DNA of 43,776 nucleotides from assembly GCA_009773375.1 (NCBI GenBank), contig WRPH01000009.1, positions 1-43,776 of the forward strand. Reading direction: 5' to 3'. Below, in pieces: positions 1-7,685 of this stretch (its first letter is position 1; every line of letters begins with the position of its first letter). The translations under genes and the position numbers were made by a program. The notes under the pieces are model-generated. The model was not told the origin of the DNA. It worked only from the letters and a program-made list of their open reading frames with translations, and ran no database searches. The stretch comes from Paracoccaceae bacterium. GTDB lineage: Bacteria; Pseudomonadota; Alphaproteobacteria; Rhodobacterales; Rhodobacteraceae.

Positions 1-1
1 G

Positions 2-64
2 ATCTTCAATCCACCGCTGGTGGCTGAAACACCGCTGATCACCGGGGCGCTCAATCGGCTGTAA
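2..64 (+). CDS. C-terminal end of an unidentified protein (partial)
   Basis: An open frame enters from the left edge and stops at TAA 62-64. The visible tail reads IFNPPLVAETPLITGALNRL. Twenty residues are too few to assign a family. It is called coding only because the frame is open to the edge and no other gene occupies the stretch. Confidence 0.35.
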   Translation: MFNPPLVAETPLITGALNRL

Positions 65-201
65 CTGGATTTTATCAGCTTATCCCGATGAAGCCGCCCA
101 ACTGTCAGACCTTGTGACACTGATATTCAGACCAAGTGACAACACACATTTTCCCCCAAACGGGCAAACCTAATGCAGCCACTTAAAGCGCGGCCTCCGA
201 C

Positions 202-233
202 TTCATCTTGGCAGAAATACTCCCCGCGGAGCG
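202..233 (+). repeat. Dispersed Rhodobacterales-type repeat, copy 1
   Basis: This 32-bp stretch has the core ATCTTGGCAGAAATACTCC followed by CCGCGGAGCG. It matches 10553-10584 at all but one base, and a more divergent copy lies at 40357-40388. All copies are intergenic. From general knowledge, similar short repeats are very common between genes of Rhodobacteraceae. Confidence 0.7.
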
Positions 234-284
234 GCCTGCCGTTGCGGCCTGCGCCACTGCATCAGGTCACGGATTGCACATGCA

Positions 285-308
285 AAAGCCGCCCCGAGGG
301 GCGGCTTT
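285..308 (-). terminator. Intrinsic terminator of the TerC-family gene
   Basis: A perfect 11-bp inverted repeat (AAAGCCGCCCC / GGGGCGGCTTT, 2-nt loop) lies 22 bp beyond the stop of the leftward gene. Read leftward, the stem ends in a short T run (CTTTTGC). Confidence 0.75.
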
Positions 309-330
309 ATCAAGAGGTGCGGCGTGTGTT

Positions 331-993
331 TCAGCCCAACATGGTCAGCACATGCGGCGAAATCTCGTGCCAGCCTTCCCACATCATTTTCAGCGCCACA
401 TAGACGATGATCAAAAGGCCAACATAGGCAATCCAGCGATGCTTGTTCAGCAGGCGAGCGATGAAGGTGGCGGCAAGGCCCATCATGGCAATTGACAGCG
501 CCAGACCGATCACCAGCACGGTGGGGTGATCTTTTGCAGCCCCGGCCACAGCCAGCACGTTATCAAGGCTCATCGACACGTCGGCGATGACGATCTGCCA
601 CGCAGCCTGTGCGAAGGTCTTTGTTGGCGCGCCGCCTGCAACCGAGCCGTCGGCGTTGAGGTCGCTATCGGCCAAAGCCTCTTGCGCGCGGTTTTCATCG
701 GTTTCGTGGCCGGCGCGCAGCTCTTTCCACATCTTCCAGCAGACCCAGAGCAGCAGCAGCCCCCCGGCGAGCAGCAGACCTACGATGGCAAGCAATTGGG
801 TGGTGATCAGCGCAAAGCCGATGCGCATCACGGTGGCGGCGACGATCCCGACCAGGATCGCCTTGTTGCGCAGGTCTTTCGGCAGACCGGCAGCGGCAAG
901 GCCGATGACGATGGCGTTGTCGCCCGCCAGCACAAGGTCGATGCCGATGACCTGCATCAGGGCAATAAAGCCCTCGTAGGTGAAGATTTCCAT
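331..993 (-). CDS. TerC family integral membrane protein (YjbE-like)
   Basis: The 220-residue protein has several hydrophobic segments. Two conserved acidic signatures of the TerC family sit in membrane segments: GIDLVLAGDNAIVIG (residues 17-31, with D19, D25, N26) and a later SMSLDNVLAVAGAAKDH. A hydrophilic loop rich in acidic residues joins the two halves. TerC/YjbE/Alx relatives are linked to export of metals such as manganese, or to tellurium resistance. The substrate here cannot be read from sequence. The start ATG (991-993) gives the usual family N-terminus, but the ribosome binding site is weak. I looked for a yybP-ykoY manganese riboswitch upstream and did not recognise one. Confidence 0.85.
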   Translation of the reverse strand: MEIFTYEGFIALMQVIGIDLVLAGDNAIVIGLAAAGLPKDLRNKAILVGIVAATVMRIGFALITTQLLAIVGLLLAGGLLLLWVCWKMWKELRAGHETDENRAQEALADSDLNADGSVAGGAPTKTFAQAAWQIVIADVSMSLDNVLAVAGAAKDHPTVLVIGLALSIAMMGLAATFIARLLNKHRWIAYVGLLIIVYVALKMMWEGWHEISPHVLTMLG

Positions 994-1098
994 GACTGTC
1001 CCGAAATTATTGATTTGCCGGGTAGGTAAGGTCGCAGGGCATGGCTTTCAACCCATTTTCCCCATCCCGGCCAAGATTGCCGGGCTGCTGCTGCGGGA

Positions 1099-1395
1099 TT
1101 ACGGACAGTGCGTGGAGATTTCGACGCTGTAGGTGATTTTGCCGGTGCCTTCCGGGGCGACGGCGTTCAGCCGCAACACAAGGTCACAGTCTTGCGTGCG
1201 CACTGTCCATTCGTCGGCCCCATCGGGGAAGCTGTCGGTATTGCTGACCGCGCCGATCGGAGCTTGGCGCAGGGCAGCAGCGACGGCGCTGTCTTGCAAG
1301 ATCGTGGTGATCTTTTCGGCGCTGTCATAATAGGGCGACAGCAGCGCAAGGCCGGGGCTGGCGACAAGCGCCAGCATCGTGGCAAGGCGCAGCAT
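1099..1395 (-). CDS. Small exported protein of unknown function
   Basis: The 98-residue product starts with a signal-peptide-like segment (MLRLATMLALVASPGLALLSP), so it is probably periplasmic. The mature part has two cysteines (CDLV and the C-terminal STHCP) that could form a disulfide. The gene starts 3 bp after the stop of the upstream 2-hydroxyacid dehydrogenase gene, so the two are probably co-transcribed. I recognise no family and propose no function. Confidence 0.65.
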   Translation of the reverse strand: MLRLATMLALVASPGLALLSPYYDSAEKITTILQDSAVAAALRQAPIGAVSNTDSFPDGADEWTVRTQDCDLVLRLNAVAPEGTGKITYSVEISTHCP

Positions 1396-1398
1396 GGC

Positions 1399-2385
1399 TT
1401 ACAGCATCCCCGGCACGACCTGATCCGGCGGGCGGTGGCCATCGGCGAAGGTCTTGATGTTGATGATCACCTTTTCGCCCATCTCGATGCGGCCCTCAAC
1501 GGTGGCGGACCCCATATGCGGCAGCAGCACGACGTTGGGCAGTTCGCGCAGGATCGGGTTGATTTCGGTGCCGTGTTCGTAAACGTCCAGCCCCGCACCA
1601 CCGATTTCGGCGGCCTTCAGCCCGCGGGCGAGGGCGTTTTCGTCGATCACTTCGCCGCGCGAGGTGTTGATGATCACCGCCGAGGGTTTCAGCAGCTTCA
1701 GCCGCCGCGCGTTCAGCAAATGGAAGGTGGATGGCGTATGCGGGCAGTTGACCGAGATGATATCCATCCGGGCGATCATCTGATCAAGGCTGTCCCAATA
1801 GGTGGCTTCCAGATCAGCCTCGACCTCGGGGCGGACGCGTTTGCGGTTGTGGTAATGCACCTGCATGCCAAAGGCGCGGGCGCGGCGGGCGACGGCCTGA
1901 CCAATGCGGCCCATGCCAAGGATGCCCAGACGGCGGCCACCGACACGGCCACCGAGCAGGTTCATCGGCGACCAGCCTTCCCATTTGCCGGCCTGCATCA
2001 GCGCAAGGCCTTCGGGGATGCGGCGGGTGACGGACAAGATCAGCGCCAGCGTCATGTCGGCGGTATCTTCGGTCACGGTGCCGGGGGTGTTCGACACCAG
2101 AATGCCACGCTGGCGGGCGGTGGCCACGTCGATGTGATCAACGCCCGAGCCATAGTTCGCGATCAGTTTCAGCTGGGTGCCGGACTGCGCGATCAGCCCG
2201 GCGTCGATCTGATCTGTGATCGTCGGCACCAGCACATCACAGCGGCGCATCGCCTCGGCCAGCTCATCGCGGGACATTGGCGTGTCGGGGTCGCGCAGCT
2301 CCACGTTGAACAGCTCCTTCATCCGGGTTTCAACCGGTTCCGGCAAACGTCGTGTCACGACAACGTTCAGGCGTTCTGTGGGCAT
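1399..2385 (-). CDS. D-isomer-specific 2-hydroxyacid dehydrogenase (glyoxylate/hydroxypyruvate reductase or D-glycerate dehydrogenase type)
   Basis: The 328-residue cytoplasmic enzyme reduces 2-oxoacids such as glyoxylate or hydroxypyruvate with NAD(P)H, or runs in reverse. The Rossmann motif GILGMGRIG lies at about residues 154-162. The catalytic triad of the family is R243 (in NTSRGEVID), E270 and H290 (in LPHMGSAT). NRKR after strand beta-2 (residues 180-183) suggests NADP(H) preference, which is an inference. The open frame runs much further upstream, but ATG 2385 gives the family-typical N-terminus and follows a GGGAGG ribosome binding site. The gene is divergent from the SH3-domain gene and followed closely by a small exported protein gene. 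Confidence 0.85.
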   Translation of the reverse strand: MPTERLNVVVTRRLPEPVETRMKELFNVELRDPDTPMSRDELAEAMRRCDVLVPTITDQIDAGLIAQSGTQLKLIANYGSGVDHIDVATARQRGILVSNTPGTVTEDTADMTLALILSVTRRIPEGLALMQAGKWEGWSPMNLLGGRVGGRRLGILGMGRIGQAVARRARAFGMQVHYHNRKRVRPEVEADLEATYWDSLDQMIARMDIISVNCPHTPSTFHLLNARRLKLLKPSAVIINTSRGEVIDENALARGLKAAEIGGAGLDVYEHGTEINPILRELPNVVLLPHMGSATVEGRIEMGEKVIINIKTFADGHRPPDQVVPGML

Positions 2386-2481
2386 AGGTGCCTCCCTGCA
2401 CTTCCAAATCAGCGTGTTGAGTGGCAAAGTGACCCCAAGCGGGGCAAGGCACAAGCCCCCGTAGCAACAAGAGGCGGCAGG

Positions 2482-3030
2482 ATGAACCGGAAGCAGTTCC
2501 TGAGTGGCGGTCTGGCGGTATTGGCCAGCGGCTTGGCGTGGCCTTTGGCGGCGCAGGAAGCCGAAGCGCCGCCTGCCAAGCCCAAACCCGCGCGCGACCC
2601 GAACAAGGGGGCTGTCACCAACCTGCCGTTGCCGCGCTATGTCAGCCTGAAGGGGCGCGAGGGCAATGTGCGGCGCGGGCCGGGGATGACGCATCGCATC
2701 GATTGGGTGTTCACCACCTCGGGGATGCCGCTGCGGATCACGGCGGAGTATGATCGCTGGCGGCGGGTGGAAGATTATCAGGGCATGGGCGGCTGGATGC
2801 AGTTCAACCTGCTGTCGGGCGTGCGCACGGTGCTGGTGACGCAGGATATGGCGGAATTCCGCGACAGCCCCGAAGCCGGGGCGCGGGTGGCGTTTCAGGC
2901 CGAATTGGGCGTGATCGGGCGGCTGTTGGAGTGTAATGCCGACTGGTGCCGGGTGAATACCGATGGCGAAAAGGGCTGGATCCTGAAGTCGGCACTGTGG
3001 GGCGTCGATCCCGGCGAGATTTTGGAATAG
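2482..3030 (+). CDS. Exported SH3-domain protein
   Basis: The 182-residue protein starts with MNRKQFLSGGLAVLASGLAW, a signal peptide that probably ends near AAQ (residue 25). A proline/lysine-rich linker follows. Two bacterial SH3-like repeats come next: one around GNVRRGPGMTHRIDWVF, a second around FRDSPEAGARVAFQAELGV through NTDGEKGWI. Such domains often bind peptidoglycan or act in the cell envelope. A purine-rich AGGCGGCAGG precedes ATG 2482. A much longer upstream frame is open only because it is antisense to the dehydrogenase gene. The exact role is unknown. Confidence 0.8.
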   Translation: MNRKQFLSGGLAVLASGLAWPLAAQEAEAPPAKPKPARDPNKGAVTNLPLPRYVSLKGREGNVRRGPGMTHRIDWVFTTSGMPLRITAEYDRWRRVEDYQGMGGWMQFNLLSGVRTVLVTQDMAEFRDSPEAGARVAFQAELGVIGRLLECNADWCRVNTDGEKGWILKSALWGVDPGEILE

Positions 3031-3091
3031 TCTGCGCTTGTGCTGACCGGATGGCGCGACTAAAGCGCGGGTCCGAACCGGCGAGGGCAAG

Positions 3092-3976
3092 ATGAGCGTA
3101 GCAGAAAGCACCAAGTTGAACCTGTCCGCCGGGGCGGCCTCTGTCGCGATGGCGGTGCTGCTGGTGTGTCTGAAGCTTTGGGCTTTGGGCGAAACCGGGG
3201 CGTTGTCGGTGGCGGCGTCGCTGGCGGATTCGGCGATGGATCTGATGGTGTCGCTGGCGGCGATGGCGGCGCTGATCTATGCAGCCAAGCCTGCGGACGA
3301 GGACCACGCCTTTGGCCATACCAGCGCCGAAGACCTTGCCGCGCTGACGCAGGCGGTGTTCGTGACGATCTCGGCCGGAGTGATCGGCTGGATCGCGGTG
3401 GCGCGGCTGCTGGCGGAACAGCCCAGCCGGTTGCAGGCCGAAGGGCCCGGCATGGTGGTGATGTCGGTTTCGGTGGTGCTGACGCTGGTGCTGGTCTGGT
3501 GGCAGGGCCGCGTTGCCAAGCGCACCGGCAGCCGGGTGGTGGCGGCGGACCGGTTGCATTATCTGGGCGACCTTTTGCCCAATATCGGCGCGATTGCCTC
3601 GCTGTGGGCCTCCAAGACCTATGCGATGGGCGCGATTGATTCGGTGGTGGCGCTGACGGCGGCGGTGGTGATGGCGGTGGGGGCGATCCGCATCGGCAAG
3701 GGCGCGTGGGATGCGTTGATGGACCGCACCGCTGATCCGAAGATCGTTGACGGCATCGCTGCGATTGCGGGCAGCTGGCCGGGGGTGCATGGCTTTCACG
3801 ATCTGAAAACCCGCACCGCTGGCAGCCGGGTGTTCGTGAACCTGCATATCGAACTGGACGGCGGCCAAAGCTTGCGCGAGGCGCATGCCATTGGCGCTGC
3901 GCTGCGCCGGGCCATTCTGAGTGCCTATCCGCAGGCGGATGTGATCATTCACAAGGACGTGGCGCGCGACAACTGA
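3092..3976 (+). CDS. Cation diffusion facilitator (FieF-like metal/proton antiporter)
   Basis: This 294-residue inner-membrane protein has about six hydrophobic segments and a C-terminal cytoplasmic domain of about 85 residues. The metal site of FieF/YiiP is present: D46-x3-D50 (ADSAMD) and H156-x3-D160 (HYLGD). The motif DHAFGHTSAED (residues 71-81) between the second and third segments is also typical. The family exports Zn2+, Fe2+ or Mn2+ against protons. The D/D/H/D site fits the Zn/Fe group, but the ion is not proven. The start has an upstream GAGGGCAAG. It begins 61 bp after the SH3-domain gene and may share its transcript. Confidence 0.85.
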   Translation: MSVAESTKLNLSAGAASVAMAVLLVCLKLWALGETGALSVAASLADSAMDLMVSLAAMAALIYAAKPADEDHAFGHTSAEDLAALTQAVFVTISAGVIGWIAVARLLAEQPSRLQAEGPGMVVMSVSVVLTLVLVWWQGRVAKRTGSRVVAADRLHYLGDLLPNIGAIASLWASKTYAMGAIDSVVALTAAVVMAVGAIRIGKGAWDALMDRTADPKIVDGIAAIAGSWPGVHGFHDLKTRTAGSRVFVNLHIELDGGQSLREAHAIGAALRRAILSAYPQADVIIHKDVARDN

Positions 3977-4095
3977 GATCCGGCGTAAGCTCTGACGCTG
4001 CGCCGCCAGTCAGACAGGCTTGCTGTCTTTTCCGAAATCCCGATTTGACTTATCCTGAAACCGACCGAAATCTGTGACTAACTGTCGCAGCTTGC

Positions 4096-4125
4096 TTGCA
4101 CTTGCCCCCTGATAAGCCCTATTCT
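4096..4125 (+). promoter_or_regulatory. Possible sigma-70 promoter for the TetR-aruHI unit
   Basis: TTGCAC (4096-4101) and TATTCT (4120-4125) are separated by 18 bp and lie 34 bp before the TetR start. The match is partial and the spacing acceptable. No clear TetR palindrome was seen nearby. Confidence 0.3.
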
Positions 4126-4159
4126 GAATTACACAAACGTATAACAGCCGGGCCACCCC

Positions 4160-4804
4160 ATGACCGAACGTCGCCCCTACCGCCGGGAAAGCGAAGAACG
4201 TCGCCGCGACGATCTGATTGCTGCGGCGTTGGAGCTGGTGGCAGAGGGTGGGCTGCGGGCGGCAACAGTGCGGGCGATTGCGGATCGCGCCGGGGTGACG
4301 CCGGGGCTGATCCGGCATTATTTCAGCAGCAAGGAAGACCTGACCCGCGCCGCCTATCGCAAGCTGATGGACAGCATGACCGCTGACAGCGCGGCAGTGC
4401 TGCAAGATGCGCCGACCGATCCGCTGGCACGGCTGGCACGGTTTGTGGTGGCCTCGGTCAGCCCGCCGGTGGTGGACCCGGTGGCGGTGGGGCTATGGGC
4501 GGGCTTTGTGCATGACGTGCGCCGCGATGCCTCGATGCGCGAGGTGCATAGCGCCACCTATCTGGCCTTCCGCGACAAGCTGCAAAGCCTGATCGCCGAT
4601 TTGCCGCGCCAAGCCACGGCGCAACAGCTACGGCGCGAGGCGATTGCCTGCAACGGGCTGATTGACGGGCTGTGGCTGGAAGGTTCGGTGCTGCCGGAAA
4701 GTTTTGAAGACGGCGAAATTGCCGCGATTGCCTTGGCATCTGTTGGGGCAATTTTGGGGGTCAACCTGACCCAAGCCTATGATCTGGAACGGAATATCCT
4801 ATGA
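4160..4804 (+). CDS. TetR family transcriptional regulator (BetI-like)
   Basis: The 214-residue protein has a TetR N-terminal helix-turn-helix at about residues 35-62 (AATVRAIADRAGVTPGLIRH followed by YFSSKEDL). The C-terminal ligand domain resembles BetI-type regulators (GLWAGFVHDVRRD; LIDGLWLEGSVLPE). TetR proteins usually repress neighbouring genes until a ligand binds. The stop overlaps the start of the next gene (ATGA, 4801-4804), so it is co-translated with the arginine transaminase and decarboxylase. It probably senses a metabolite of that pathway. No choline or betaine genes are nearby, so the name betI is not used. Confidence 0.8.
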   Translation: MTERRPYRRESEERRRDDLIAAALELVAEGGLRAATVRAIADRAGVTPGLIRHYFSSKEDLTRAAYRKLMDSMTADSAAVLQDAPTDPLARLARFVVASVSPPVVDPVAVGLWAGFVHDVRRDASMREVHSATYLAFRDKLQSLIADLPRQATAQQLRREAIACNGLIDGLWLEGSVLPESFEDGEIAAIALASVGAILGVNLTQAYDLERNIL

Positions 4805-5988
4805 AATATGCAGCCATCACCGACCGTCTTGCCAACTTGGGTGGCGCGAAATGGGAAGTTCACGCGCTGGCCAAGGAAATGGCAGCAGCGGGGCATGACC
4901 TTATTCAGCTGACCATCGGCGAGCCGGATGTGACCACGCCGCCCGCCCTGATTGCCGAGGCGAAGCGGGCGATGGATGCGGGCCGTCTGGGCTATTCGAA
5001 TGGCCGGGGCGAACCTGCGCTGCTGGAGGCTTTGGCGGCGCGCTATTCGCGGCGCACGGGTCGGCAGATTTCCACCGATCAGATTGCCTGCCTGCCCGGC
5101 ACGCAGACCGCACTTTATGCCGTGCTGCTGACGCTGACCGGGCCGGACGATGAGGTGCTGGTGGGTGATCCGCTGTATGCGACCTATGAGGGGCTGATCG
5201 CCTCGACCGGGGCCGTCGCGGTGCCGGTGCCGCTGCATGCCGCGCACGGCTTTCGCATGCAGGCCGCCGATGTCGCGGCACGGATCACGCCGCGCAGTCG
5301 GCTGCTGTTTCTGAACACGCCGCACAATCCGACCGGGGCGATCCTGCGCGCCGCCGATATTGCCGCCTTGGGCGAACTGGCCGAGGCGCATGATCTGTGG
5401 CTGCTGTCGGACGAGGTTTATGAGGAGTTGGTGTTTGACGGTGCGGTGTTCGCCTCGCCGTTCGATGATGAAAAGCTGGCGGAACGCACGGTTGTCACCG
5501 CCTCGATTTCGAAATCGCACGCGGCGCCGGGGTTCCGGTCTGGCTGGTGCGTTGGCCCCAGTGAATTTTCGGCGCGGTTGTTGCCGGTGGCGGAAACCAT
5601 GCTGTTTGGCAACCAGCCGTTCATTGCCGACATGACCGCGCTGGCGGTTTCGCAGCCGTCCGAGGTGACCGCCGGGATGCGGGCGCGGTTTGCCCGTCGT
5701 GCCGGGCTGATCTACGGCAAGCTGCATGGCGTGCAGGGCCTGCGGGTGCATCGCCCCGAGGCGGGGATGTTCACCGTGGTCGATATCAACAGCACCGGGA
5801 TGACTGGCGAGGCGTTTGCGCGGGCGTTCCTGGCCGAGGAAAAGGTGGCGGTGATGCCGGGCGAAAGCTTTGGCGCGGCGCTGGCGGGCTGGGTGCGGAT
5901 CAGCCTGACGCAGGATGATGCGCTGGTCGCCGAGGCCTGCGACCGGCTGTTGGGGTTTGTCGCCCGCCAGCAGGAGAAAGCTGCATGA
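4801..5988 (+). CDS. aruH: Aminotransferase class I/II, probable arginine:pyruvate transaminase (AruH-like)
   Basis: The 395-residue PLP enzyme has the fold-type-I signatures N176 (NTPHNPTG), D204 and Y207 (LLSDEVYEEL) and the Schiff-base lysine K238 (SISKSH), with R246 in FRSGW. As I recall the Pseudomonas AruH sequence, similar blocks occur throughout: SPHNPSG, ISDEVYSELLFDG, NSLSKSHAMTG and the C-terminal GGMFVMVDI. AruH transfers the amino group of L-arginine to pyruvate, giving 2-ketoarginine and alanine. The next gene, overlapping by 4 bp, encodes the enzyme that decarboxylates 2-ketoarginine, which strongly supports this assignment. A general aromatic or aspartate aminotransferase remains possible. 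Confidence 0.65.
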   Translation: MKYAAITDRLANLGGAKWEVHALAKEMAAAGHDLIQLTIGEPDVTTPPALIAEAKRAMDAGRLGYSNGRGEPALLEALAARYSRRTGRQISTDQIACLPGTQTALYAVLLTLTGPDDEVLVGDPLYATYEGLIASTGAVAVPVPLHAAHGFRMQAADVAARITPRSRLLFLNTPHNPTGAILRAADIAALGELAEAHDLWLLSDEVYEELVFDGAVFASPFDDEKLAERTVVTASISKSHAAPGFRSGWCVGPSEFSARLLPVAETMLFGNQPFIADMTALAVSQPSEVTAGMRARFARRAGLIYGKLHGVQGLRVHRPEAGMFTVVDINSTGMTGEAFARAFLAEEKVAVMPGESFGAALAGWVRISLTQDDALVAEACDRLLGFVARQQEKAA

Positions 5989-7553
5989 AAACGGTTGGCG
6001 AGCGTTTGGTCGAAGGTCTGGCGGCGCGCGGCGTCGAGGTGGTGTTTGGCATTCCCGGCGTGCATACGGTGGAGTTGTATCGCGGCTTGTCGGGCAGCCC
6101 GGTGCGGCATGTGACGGCACGGCATGAACAGGGCTGCGCCTTCATGGCCGATGGCTATGCGCGGGTGTCGGGCAAACCGGGAGTGGCGTTTGTGATCACC
6201 GGGCCGGGGCTGCTGAACGCGCTGACGGCGATGGGCCAAGCGGCGGCGGATTCGGTGCCGATATTGGTGATCTCGGGGGTGAACCGGCGGGCGTCTTTGG
6301 GCAAGGGCTTGGGGATGCTGCATGAATTGCCCGATCAGGCGGCGATGGTGCGGCCGTTGTGCCCATCGCGGCAGATCACGTCGCCGGATCAGGTGGCCGA
6401 CGTGTTGGACTGGGCCTTTGCCTGCATGGCAACTGGCCGCCCCGGCCCGGTGCATATCGAGGTGCCGACCGATGTGATGCCGCTGCCCTGCCCTGCCCTG
6501 CCTGCGCCTGTGCTGCCGGATGTGGCGGCACTGCCCGATCTGGGGTCGGCTGTAGCACGGTTGAACGCCGCCCGCCGGGTGGTGATTCTGGCCGGAGGTG
6601 GCGCGCGCGGGTTGGATGCGGGTTTGCGGGCGCTGGCGGAACGGCTGGATGCGCCGGTGGTGGAGACGGTGAATGCGCGGGGGATGCTGTATCAGCACCC
6701 GCTGTGCGTGCCCGCCTCACCCAGTCTGGACGCGGTGCGGGCACTGATCGCGGGGGCGGATCAGATTTTGGCACTCGGCACCGAATTTGGCCCGACCGAT
6801 TATGACATGTATGTGCGCGGCAATTTCCCCGATACCAGCGGCATGATCCGGGTGGACATCTGCGCGCAACAACTGGCGCGGCATCCGGCGGCGGTGGCGT
6901 TGCAGGCGGATGCGGGTGCGGTGGTGACGGCGCTGCTGCCGCTGCTGGCGGCTAAGCTGGGCGATGGCGCGGTGCGGGCCGAAGCGGCGCGGGTGGCGGC
7001 GCGGGCGGAACTGACCGCGCTTGATGCGCTGATGCCGGGGCGGCTGGAAATGGTGGAAACCATCCGCGCGGCGATGCCCGGCGCGCTGATTGTCGGCGAT
7101 AGCACTCAGCCGATCTATGCCGCCAATCTTTACTATGACCACGACCGTGCGGGCGGCTTCTTCAACGCCGCCACCGGCTTTGGCGCTTTGGGCTTTGGCC
7201 CCGGTGCGGCGATCGGCGCGGCGCTGGCGGCACCGGGCGAGAAGGTGGTCTGCCTGATCGGCGATGGCGGCCTGCAATTCAGCCCCGGCGAGCTGCGCAC
7301 CGCCGTAGACGAGGCGCTGCCGATCACCTTTCTGGTCTGGAACAACGCCGCTTTCGGCGAGATTGCCGATGCGATGCGCGGCGCCAATACCGAGGTGATC
7401 GGCTGCGCGCCCAGCCCGCTGTGGATGGAGCCGTTTGCCGAAGCTTGCGATCTGCCCTTCGCCTCGGTGCCGCTGGACCCGGAGGCGCTGCATTGGGAGC
7501 TGAGCCAACCGCAGACCGGGCCACGGATGATCGAAATCCGGGTGGAGCGTTAA
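5985..7553 (+). CDS. aruI: 5-guanidino-2-oxopentanoate (2-ketoarginine) decarboxylase, ThDP-dependent (AruI-like)
   Basis: The 522-residue enzyme has the three-domain layout of acetolactate-synthase-like ThDP enzymes. The catalytic glutamate is E48 (ARHEQGCAFMADGYAR). The central domain contains LAGGGARG. The Mg/ThDP motif GDGGLQFSPGEL lies near residue 423. AruI converts 2-ketoarginine to 4-guanidinobutyraldehyde and CO2. Among ThDP enzymes, the pairing with an AruH-like transaminase points to this activity. ATG 5985 overlaps the previous stop (ATGA). The unit probably ends here, because two inverted repeats follow within 55 bp. The aldehyde dehydrogenase and guanidinobutyrase needed to finish the pathway are not in the window. 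Confidence 0.75.
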   Translation: MKTVGERLVEGLAARGVEVVFGIPGVHTVELYRGLSGSPVRHVTARHEQGCAFMADGYARVSGKPGVAFVITGPGLLNALTAMGQAAADSVPILVISGVNRRASLGKGLGMLHELPDQAAMVRPLCPSRQITSPDQVADVLDWAFACMATGRPGPVHIEVPTDVMPLPCPALPAPVLPDVAALPDLGSAVARLNAARRVVILAGGGARGLDAGLRALAERLDAPVVETVNARGMLYQHPLCVPASPSLDAVRALIAGADQILALGTEFGPTDYDMYVRGNFPDTSGMIRVDICAQQLARHPAAVALQADAGAVVTALLPLLAAKLGDGAVRAEAARVAARAELTALDALMPGRLEMVETIRAAMPGALIVGDSTQPIYAANLYYDHDRAGGFFNAATGFGALGFGPGAAIGAALAAPGEKVVCLIGDGGLQFSPGELRTAVDEALPITFLVWNNAAFGEIADAMRGANTEVIGCAPSPLWMEPFAEACDLPFASVPLDPEALHWELSQPQTGPRMIEIRVER

Positions 7554-7563
7554 CGGCTGGCCA

Positions 7564-7607
7564 CGATTTCCGGGCGGAAATCGGCCCGGAATTTGCACAA
7601 ATTCCGG
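7564..7607. terminator. Tandem inverted repeats after aruI (terminator or operator)
   Basis: Two hairpins lie side by side. CGATTTCC / GGAAATCG spans 7564-7583 with a 4-nt loop. CCGGAATTTG / CAAATTCCGG spans 7586-7607, with perfect 10-bp arms and a 2-nt centre. There is no long T tract, so the second could equally be a protein-binding palindrome for the downstream unit. Confidence 0.45.
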
Positions 7608-7648
7608 TGCGCGGCGGCTAGATTGCGGCCTTTCTTTTGATCAAATTT

Positions 7649-7675
7649 CTTGGCATAACGGGCTTAGCTGCCAAG
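7649..7675. promoter_or_regulatory. Inverted repeat just upstream of the class-III aminotransferase gene
   Basis: CTTGGCA (7649-7655) and TGCCAAG (7669-7675) form 7-bp arms 13 bp apart, ending 10 bp before the start codon. A separate palindrome, TTTGATCAAA, lies at 7636-7645. They could be operator sites or a leader hairpin. Confidence 0.35.
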
Positions 7676-7685
7676 AGGTGCCCCC

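Larger units (their letters stand above)
65..330. other. Intergenic region between convergent genes
   Basis: No gene is supported here. The two short forward frames that start in it are antisense to the TerC gene or lack a ribosome binding site. It contains a dispersed repeat at 202-233 and an intrinsic terminator at 285-308. The rest shows no recognisable structure. Confidence 0.5.

Noticed and set aside
994..1098. yybP-ykoY manganese riboswitch upstream of the TerC-family gene
   Set aside because: The conserved loop sequences of that riboswitch could not be found on the leftward strand, and the gap after the preceding gene is only 105 bp.
1108..2481. Very long forward open frame (640 codons to 3030)
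   Set aside because: Only its last 182 codons, from ATG 2482, are the SH3-domain gene. The rest is antisense to the 2-hydroxyacid dehydrogenase and has low-quality His/Arg/Gln-rich translation, a shadow effect of GC-rich codon use.
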